NCBI RefSeq assembly: GCF_932276165.1
Contig: NC_063984.1
Coordinates: 3,665,501-3,729,500 of the forward strand
DNA from: Plutella xylostella
Lineage: Eukaryota; Arthropoda; Insecta; Lepidoptera; Plutellidae
DNA: 64,000 nucleotides
Direction: 5' to 3'
Below the pieces are notes generated by a model. That model had not been told where the DNA came from and made no database searches. It saw only the letters and a program-made list of their open reading frames with translations. Position 1 is the stretch's first letter. Each line of letters starts with the position of its first letter. Position numbers and translations under genes: made by a program. Of this stretch, positions 50,601 through 59,600 are shown piece after piece.

Positions 50601-53600
50601 GTGGGATTGTTGTCATATGGCGCGCGCAGGTCGCAGGCAGTCAAGATCACGGCCGCTCGCGAAGCCAAAACTCGTACTCGTAATTTTGTGTTGTCAACGG
50701 AATGTACTTTTTTTACTCTCGGGCCGGAGCGCGATGATGTCACCGCTCGCGGCTCCTCGGCCGCGGACCTCGCGTTGGTCCCTTTTTAATTGCGAATCTC
50801 GCGGGTAATTGACTTTATTTCCTCCACGTCATGCGTCGCAGCGCCCGGCGGCGACGGGGCAGTCTGCCGGATCAATTTAAAACGCATCTAATAGGTTGGA
50901 AGTGGAACCCTTGTACAGTTTCAATACTAAGCCTGACTTCTTGGATTCCACGTGCGATCGAACAAGTTACAAGGAATTATCGGTTCGTAACTACAGCTGC
51001 TGGCTATTTAATGGGCGTAAAATAACACCGTTCTTGTTTTCTGCGGACAGACGTTTTGAAACGTTCAACTACATGGTAATTTGCGCGGAGAGGGTGGAGT
51101 AACGGTTCGAAAGACATTTCATCCGGTCGCTTTTGCAGTTTTCCAAGTAGACTTTTCCGATAAAATTGGCTGGACGTGAAGGGATTCGGTGAGTAATGTA
51201 GTAGATGTATTGAGTAAGTAGTGAGTCGCCGCGCGGGCGCGGATCGATCGCGCGGCAGCAGGCGCGCCGGCCGCCGGACCCCGCGGGACACGGCCACCGC
51301 TCAGCCCCTCATCTACCGCCGGCTCCTCGACACCTTCAACCCTTCGTTAGCGCCGGCACCCATTAACTCCACTATAATTGCCGCTTCAAGATATTAAACC
51401 CTAATAGATAGCGTTAACGATAGAATTATTGACCATTTACGATTCGAGTTTTGGTTTCGGACGTGATTTGCTTTTTATTTGTTGAAGAAATTGGTAGTTT
51501 GAGGTATAAATATCTATATCTTTGTCATTGTATATCGTATTTGAACAGACATAAAATACTGACTTAAAAACTGTATGCAAAACCTAACACCTACATAACA
51601 CAGTCCTTGTTAAAAAGAATAAGACGACCCTTTGTGTCCCAGAAAAGTCGTAAAAGTGTAAAACCCGGCGGTGATGTCACGAGTGTCGCAATATTATGAC
51701 GCGCGATGAAACACAAGGGTAAATTACAAAAAGCTTTCCCCATTTTCCTTCCCCCGGGAGACTGTGGCCTCGTTTGTACATAGCTAGAGCAGGTATTTGC
51801 CGACTGGTCCGCTCGTCTGTGTATTTAGCGGACACGGAGGTCACGGCTAGCGTCCATGTGACACATATCCCCTAAATTGTGTTTACAACCACTTTACAAC
51901 CCCTTAAATTTGAATCACGTAATAAAACGTAGGTTTGGTTTATTATGAATCGTGTTCAACGTGAATTTTCGTGCATAAAGGCTGTGAATTTATATCAGTG
52001 AAGTTGATGGCATAGCTTTAGTTACTTTCCTCAAAGGTTCGGGGCTCCAGAGTCCTTCGCGTTGAGTTTCGAATTTGCATTTTTTCCTTATAGGATACGT
52101 CGGGACGGGAACCCAAATTCGTGTGGAATGTCACGAAATTCGGTTTAGCCCCGGGACGGCAGTTGACACGGTTTACGAGGCGCAGCTCGATTAATGTGAA
52201 TAAGTTTTGAGTCCGGGACGGCTATTGTTCGGTACAAAACATACTGCACTCACGGCTGGTGCTGTTGTTGTGGGCCGTACGCTACCACCTCCCTCTCTAT
52301 TTGTTCGTTGTTAATTTATTGTGCCTCGGAGGGATATGATTGAATTCTAGTACGTGAGAAAATCTCGTTTCTAGTATCTAAGTACTGATTAAATAACTAT
52401 ACAAATATATGTATAAATGAAACATGTAGCCGGTAGTAGCTGAATGAGGATGATGAGGAAAACTGAGAACATACTTAAAGTTTTGAAAATAGTAAGTATA
52501 ACAGGTTTTCACGTTTCTGAATTCACAAGTATTTTTTTGTGATAACAAGATATTGTGGCTATTAACCTGATTCTTACGGCAAGGGTCCATGGAGTCCCGC
52601 CCCACGAATCGACGCAATTTTCCGGCCGGTAAAGCGCCGACTTTTTACGTCTTGAAAATGTTCCGACGCGACGCGAAGCCTTCAAGACCCCTAAGTAGGG
52701 CACTAGAGGGGTATGTTTTCAGAATCCAAATTAAATTCGTGTAAATTTCATAACAGGGGAGGGGACGGAACTTCAGAGGAACTCCGCCCACGCAATAATA
52801 TATTTAGCCTTTATACCTTTCGGGTTCAGTGAACTTTCGATTGCGATGTTTATAATCGATCGATTGAACATAAATTAGCGTCTCGCCGCCGATGATCAAC
52901 GGAAGTGGTCGCTGCGTGCGGCTCGGCGGCTGCGCTTGCTCGAAGGAAGAACTTCATTATTTTGGTCTATGACATCCGGTAGGCTTAATTAAAGTTGTGT
53001 GAAAATTAAAATTATCTTCTATGAAGTTTACAAGTTCTTGAGGATGAGCGACGATCAAATGTTTTTTCATCATGTGTGTGAGATGTCCCCACATATTTAT
53101 CTTTATAATACATACAATGGGATGAATTTACTTTTTAATTCACAAATATAATGAAGTCAACAAATCCATAAAAGGCTAAAATGAAAACATGATGACGTTA
53201 AAATAATGTGGTTTACCTAATTTCCCTTTTGAGCTTCAGAGCCTTTCACAATACGGGGGTTAATTTCATAATAGCCGGTGGCAGTGGACTCCCCCCGAAG
53301 GTGGGTGGTCATGAGCTCATGAATCGATACACCGCCGCCACGTGGTCGCCAACACACAGACAGTCACATCGCTACTTGCATCGTATTCCATGCCAGCAGT
53401 TAGTGCAAACAACTCCGATGTAACAACTGTAGGAATGGATTTTCGCAAGCTACGGATGCGATATTTTGAAGTCAACGTGTTCTAAAGTCAATTGAATCGA
53501 TGTGTTTTGGCGCAATATTTGTTACATAAATACTTGTATTGAAAGATTTTGCAAATCTGCATTTATTTATAATGTTGTGCAAGTCACTTTGATCGGTGCA

Positions 53601-56600
53601 GGTGCATGAGCTTTTAAAGAAGTTATCGGAAGATTATCTTTTATTATCAAAGCATTTCACATGATTTCGTTGTCAAAACGTGCATACCTATTATATTTCG
53701 AAATGCTTCAGGCTGCAATAGCAATGATAGAAATATTTTTGAAATTTTGCAAGCTGCACGTTTGGCATTTCTGTTACCTACAGCTTATATTGTTATTAAC
53801 CAACTGTTCTTGTAGGTAACAGAATTGCCAAAATATTTTCTATATTACCTACCCCCCCCCCCCCCCATATTCTAAACGGCAGCTGTGCCAATACCGACGG
53901 TTTCGGCGGCGGCGATCACAACAATTGGATCAGACATGACATAAGCCGATTGTTCCGCTTCAATGCATCCTATTTCAAGGTATCCTTTTGAGTAAACTTA
54001 AAAATCTATTCAATAATAAATATTTTGGAAATGTATCAAGATTAAGACGCCACGTGCTGACTCAGCAGATGCAACTAATGTTTTAGAAAGATAAAATGCT
54101 GCAGATGTTTTGAAGAGAGGTCCAAAGTTATAAGATGCTGGAGAGCAATCAATCAGATTTTACGGTGCTAAACCATAAATAGTTTTTTTTGCAGACCTAC
54201 ACACCCGGACTTTACTTACCTACACATTTTCCTTATCTGCACAAGCTGTAAATGTAAGAGTATTAAAAATATTCATATCCATCGATTACACTTATGCGAT
54301 CGTACATTTACATAGGTATAAACCCAAAGATCAGTTAAATATTATATCAGCTATATGGCTACTGTTTGCTTCCTTGTTCCTTGGTAGTAATAACAACATC
54401 AAAACAATTGGTTGATAAGAACTTTTATCTATGTAAAAGAAAAGTTAGCGCATCGAGAAATATTACATCAACTAGGTAAATTATTGTCATGTCACGAAAA
54501 TACTCATACGAGTATGATAAACACCGTCAAATAAAAATATAGACCACAATCAGATCAGGGTTTGTGTACCTATCACATGAGTTTTTAAAAGATCCATTTA
54601 TAAATCGATTGCATAAGTCGCTGGAGCTGTAAAGCAGCATGTAGTATAAAAGTAACCGGTTCTCCGATACGTGTTAGGAGGTCCTCTTCGATTCGAAATA
54701 TTGAACGTTACTTTAACTCGTTCGGATTTTCTTCACATTGACCAGTTTACATTTTAATTATAAACGTGTGAGTTAATTGGTCTGGTAATTATTTATTTGT
54801 TTTGTTTTACTTTCGATTGAGGTGATGTATAATTTTATTCAAGTTCGACCACCTTCAAAGTCGATTCTAACGTCATTGCATGCATGCGATCTTTCCATAA
54901 TTTCCCTGGAAGTGAAGTGAGTAGCCAGAACTAGCACTGAGGTGTCAAGTGGGAATAAAAACACAGCAGCAATAACAATTTACATTACAACTTTATTTCC
55001 ACAACCGTGACCGCTTACCTTTATCGAATCGAACCGGCGGGCGTCTTAGCGCGAAACGGTATCAGTCCAACTGAGAAAAAAAAACGCACACACTTCACAG
55101 TGAACACTAGGGAACAGCACTGGGAGTACACTCGTGTGGTGATGTGAGATGGTCTCGTTTTGGCGGGTATACAGTGGCGAGTAGTCGCGGGTAGAGGACC
55201 GACGCAGTGCGGAGCAGCGGACCGACTGGCGCGGCGGCGGCGACGGCGGCGGCGGCTCGGGCTCCGGCGCGCGCTGCCCCCGGCCGCCGCCGCCGCCGCC
55301 GCTGCGTCACCCGCCAGGGAACCAGGAGCTGACAAACGCAGACTAGCTGATGATTATGTGGCCACAGGTTTTACATAGAAATAAGACTTTATTCGTTTTA
55401 GGTGGAAGTAAATGCCCTACCATGAACATTTTAGTCACAATTTTTTTCAGGGTTCCAAATAACATAGCAGGTTAATCGAAACCACTCCGGTGAGCGTCTC
55501 GTCACGTATAGCGTAATAGTTGATCTGTGAAAGTCTGATCTTTCTTGAACAGATATATATTAAGTACATATTTTAATTTCAGTTAACTTTGTACTACTTT
55601 GTTAACTAATAAGTATAAGTAAGTGCTAGATAGAAAGTTATTGGTAGGCTATTTGGTATATTCTCTCGATAATTAAACTATTTAATCAGTATATTTAGTT
55701 AGTGAGGCCTAATCAAACCAGATATTTTGTACTTAACTATGAAGTATTTCTATGTAGCTATACAGCATCTCCACCGGCATAGCATATGTATCGACATAGA
55801 TAAACTCGTTAGATGCACATCGCTGAGTTTAACGCAAATCGCGATAAAATTACATGCCGCGGGATCAGGTACCTACATATTCTTACACAAACCAGCAATA
55901 TTACCTGGTTTGGAAATAAACATGAAAGTTTATCGTCCATTACGCACTGTTAGGCTCACATTAGCATTACGCGCTGATTGCAGCTAATCGATAGCTAATT
56001 TACATTTCCCCGCTACTGAGGCCACGAGGTCCAATTGAAACTACAAATTCAGTTATCTACATCCGAATAAGCAGATAATTGCCTCCACGGCATAATCCAC
56101 CGATAATCTGTTAACTTTAGTAGGTACAAGACCTCGCCACTATAATAACTTCAGATGACATCACTCGCTACTATTCGCTACCAACAACCGGTTGTAGCTT
56201 CAATTTGCTACCATTTATGCGGGAATTCTTATCAAAACACTGATTTCAACTCAGTTTTTTACTGCATAACTTTTCTAAGATATTGACTTTTCCTTTCGAC
56301 ATTTGTGTTTTACGACTTACTACCTACCCAAGTTGTATGAATTTCCCAGGAAGTTTAATATCTAGTGACTCTTGCATACTCAAACCTACTCAAACAAGTG
56401 GTACTTATCTAATATTTAATAATGTCAGAGATCTCATAACTTAATGAAATGCCCATCCACTGCGACATATACTTGTACTTGTCACTCTAAAGTCGGATTA
56501 GGATTAGCATAACTGCGCTTTTCTGTGACAATCAGGTTTATTAACTGATAAATTAATTAAATGGTTCAAATATTACCATTTTATCTGAAACTCCTAAGTG

Positions 56601-59600
56601 TTCTTAGCCAGTATCACAAAGGTAGGAATACGAATTGGAGCATTAAGGAGTCTACACACCAAACCCGCCGACCCGCCGACACAGCCCGGCGGCTTGGTGT
56701 CGGCGACCCAAACCCGCCAACCCGCCAACATGTGTCATGGGGCTGTGTTGGTGAGTTAGTCGGCGGTAAGAAATCAGTACAACTTTTTTAGTTAGTGATT
56801 GCAGTGTGTACGAACGTGGAGTGTCGGCGGGCAACTGAGCGTGCGCGTACGCAAGTCGCCGGCCATGCCGCCGACTTGCACGCGCGGGTACGAGTCGCCG
56901 ACATGATTCTTGAAACAAAGTCGCCGACACCAAGCCGCCGGGCTGTGTCGGCGGGTCGGCGGGTTTGGTGTGTAGACTCCTTTAGTGTCATTATCATGTA
57001 AATTTATTTAAAACTTTACGAGACGAGTCCACTAACGATTGGAGTACCTTACAATTTTTACATAGTACATAGGTAAGGTAGGCAAAAATTATGAGATAGT
57101 CTACTCACATATACTGGCAAGGTACCTTATCATGAACAAAAATAGGTTCCCAAAACTGAATTCCTGATTGGTCTAATTTCCTTACATTAAATGTACGACA
57201 CCGCCATCTAGCGTCGAGTAGCACAACTAGATCTTCCAACAGCGCACCACTTACCATGAAACTAAATTTTGTATGTTTTGCTTTCAGGGATGGAGTCGTT
57301 GGAAACGAGTATAAACTACTGGGAGGACGCGCTGGCCGCGTTCTCGCTGGGGGCCCGCGGCGGCGTGTCGGGCACGCTGGCGCTCACCTCGCCTGAGGAG
57401 GCCGAGTTCTGCAGGGAAATACAGGACCTTCTTCAGGATGCTTATATGCTACAGGTGGGCAGAACTCTCTGCTTGTGATCGCCTCTTGCGATTTGCGGCT
57501 GCTAATCTTAACTAAAATCCTGTTCCTTCCTTCCATACTTAGGTACTATTATCGCTGCCGCCGCTAGGTGGCGCCTCTCTCGCTAGCTAACGAATTTATA
57601 GCTACACTAGCTCCGCGCGCCATACAATAGGTTCCATTGCTCGATCGGTAATGAACCATACTAGCCTCACTGTTCTCCTCATTTACTTCTGCAACTACCT
57701 ACCTATAGACCTACGTTTTTATTCTTATTTTTACCATTAACATTTTGGTTTCTAGGAGCGCTGCGAGCTGCTATTCCTGGACCAGCGGTCGGTGCTGTTC
57801 CGCTCGGAGTCCGGGGGCGGGGGCGGGGGCGGGGACGAGCCCGACAGCATCATCCTGGGCGGGCGGCGGCAGCGCCTGCTGTCCACGCACACCGCCTCCT
57901 CAAGACACACGCGGAGGGAGCATCATTCTAGTGCAGAGTCGTTTGCTTCCGCTGAGGATCAGGTGGGTTGGGGTTTTAGGGAGGGTTTGTGGAGGTAGTT
58001 GGGTATGGTACGGGATAGAAGACCTGTCCGGGTTGCATGGTCGATCACCTTCTCCACACGATACCATAGAATTATTTCAACTTTCTTCCATACAAAGTGG
58101 CGCCTCTAGCGGAAAGTAGGTATCGTTAAACAGAGATAAAATAAAATAAAAATGGTGAAATAGACAACGCAAAGATTGCGTAGATATCCAACAGTTTGCA
58201 TCAGGGGGGGGTCAGTGCCTTAATGGCTGAACTTTTAGTAGAAGGTAGCGCCATCTCTTTATATTATTCTTACTACCAAAAAAGATGTAAGATGGCGTTA
58301 AGAACAAGACCATAGAACAATAACAAGACACATAGATAAGTAGTATTTGAATGTTAACATTGTCATGATCTATGGCTATTATGAAGAAATTGCGTGTCAG
58401 TGTCAGTTTGTCTTACAATGTCTCGCAAATAACATTTTTGTAATAAAAGACTATACTCTCGGTATATCGTTATTTATAAATTTTATATACCTACAAATAA
58501 AAATAAACATGGTGTGTCAAGAAAAAGCATCTTCAAGCAAAAAGTGTTTTTATGAAATTCTTGTGACCTGACAGATTCTATATGGATCCAGGTTCCATGT
58601 GGTTCCACGGGAACCGAGCTGAAATGGCGGCACTGGCAAAGAGCGATCGACATCTTCATATCCGCTGAAGATTAAAATACAATGTGTACCAAACTGATAA
58701 ATGTCGTCAAAGATTTGCCTCGCGAGGATAAATGATGCACTATTGGACGAAATGACTTTATCACCACAAGTGACAAGATTTTCTTCTCCTGGGAAACATA
58801 AACTAGCAAAACATGAATTGGTTTTCATGGTGAAAGGAATAAAAAAGGAATACACACACCCACTCGCATATTATTTTACAAGTGACATGAACAAAACTGA
58901 ACTGAAACATTGTTATATGCGAGGTAATAAAGAATTATATAATAATTTGTTTTTTATTTATTGTTGCATGTAGGTAGGTACATAAATAGATTGAACTTAC
59001 ATTTAGCTAATAAATGTAATAACTGTTGTGTGGTGTATATGTAACTACGTTAAGGCAAATATGTCTTATATCTTTATAGATTGAAGTTAATAGCCGGATC
59101 CCCGCCAGACGATCCAACGCGATCCAAGGAATCTTACATACTAAACTTCTTGGATCGGGCGATCGGATCGCATTGGATCGTTTGGTGGAGATCCGGCTAT
59201 TAACTTGTGATAACAATATCTATATATACAGGGTGTCCCAACAGGGTACCCTGTATGTATGTACAATGAGGCTGAGAAATATAAAGAGATGGTGCTGTTC
59301 AGTATGACTTAGAGTATGACAAAAAACTCCTCGAGAGTGCACTCTTTTCACAATTGTTTTTTTTTTCTCTATGGTTTGCATGGCGCCGTAGAAAATTAAA
59401 CCGATTCTACCTTCTTTTTAGCGAATGTTTACATAAAATTTTCCTGTTTCAGGTGGCTGACCTAAGAGAGTTTGACGACTTCACGGAAAACTTACCAGAA
59501 TTAGAACATTTAGAATTATACCAATTAGCATTAAAACAATTAGACGATGGAATTCCATACAGGTGAGTCTATTCTCATACATTTACAGGCCATATGGTGA

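Larger units (their letters stand above)
41514..53760. other. Long intronic stretch, repeat-poor
   Basis: Twelve kilobases with no recognised gene or transposon. The longest frames (43500-43934, 47821-48258, 48664-48972) lack domain or splice support. GC-rich patches occur at 47090-47130 (GGC run) and 51220-51310. A CTCF-like GCGCCATCT lies near 45414. It is compatible with a regulatory landscape. Confidence 0.35.
6587..57287 (+). other. Mitoguardin intron 3, about 50.7 kb
   Basis: The intron runs from GTGAGT at 6587 to TTTCAG ending at 57287. It hosts the nested minus-strand gene at 20.9-22.4 kb, two tRNA genes, several transposons and long single-copy stretches. Only this join restores the conserved protein across exons 3 and 4. 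Confidence 0.85.
57963..59452 (+). other. Miga intron 5 (about 1.5 kb)
   Basis: It contains CTCF-like cores at 58097, 58247 and 58289, the small foldback at 59084-59206, and ACAGGGTGTCCC near 59230, a common arthropod repeat end. Frames at 58347-58973 lack domain support. Confidence 0.5.

Noticed and set aside
54645..54652. TATA box TATAAAAG on the plus strand
   Set aside because: No initiator at the right distance and no exon or donor downstream. A single AT-rich match is not enough.
55021..55335. Minus-strand Ala/Arg-rich frame of 104 codons
   Set aside because: Produced by CGG repeat DNA, and it runs through the proposed initiator and 5' exon. All three frames of the block are open, as expected for a repeat.
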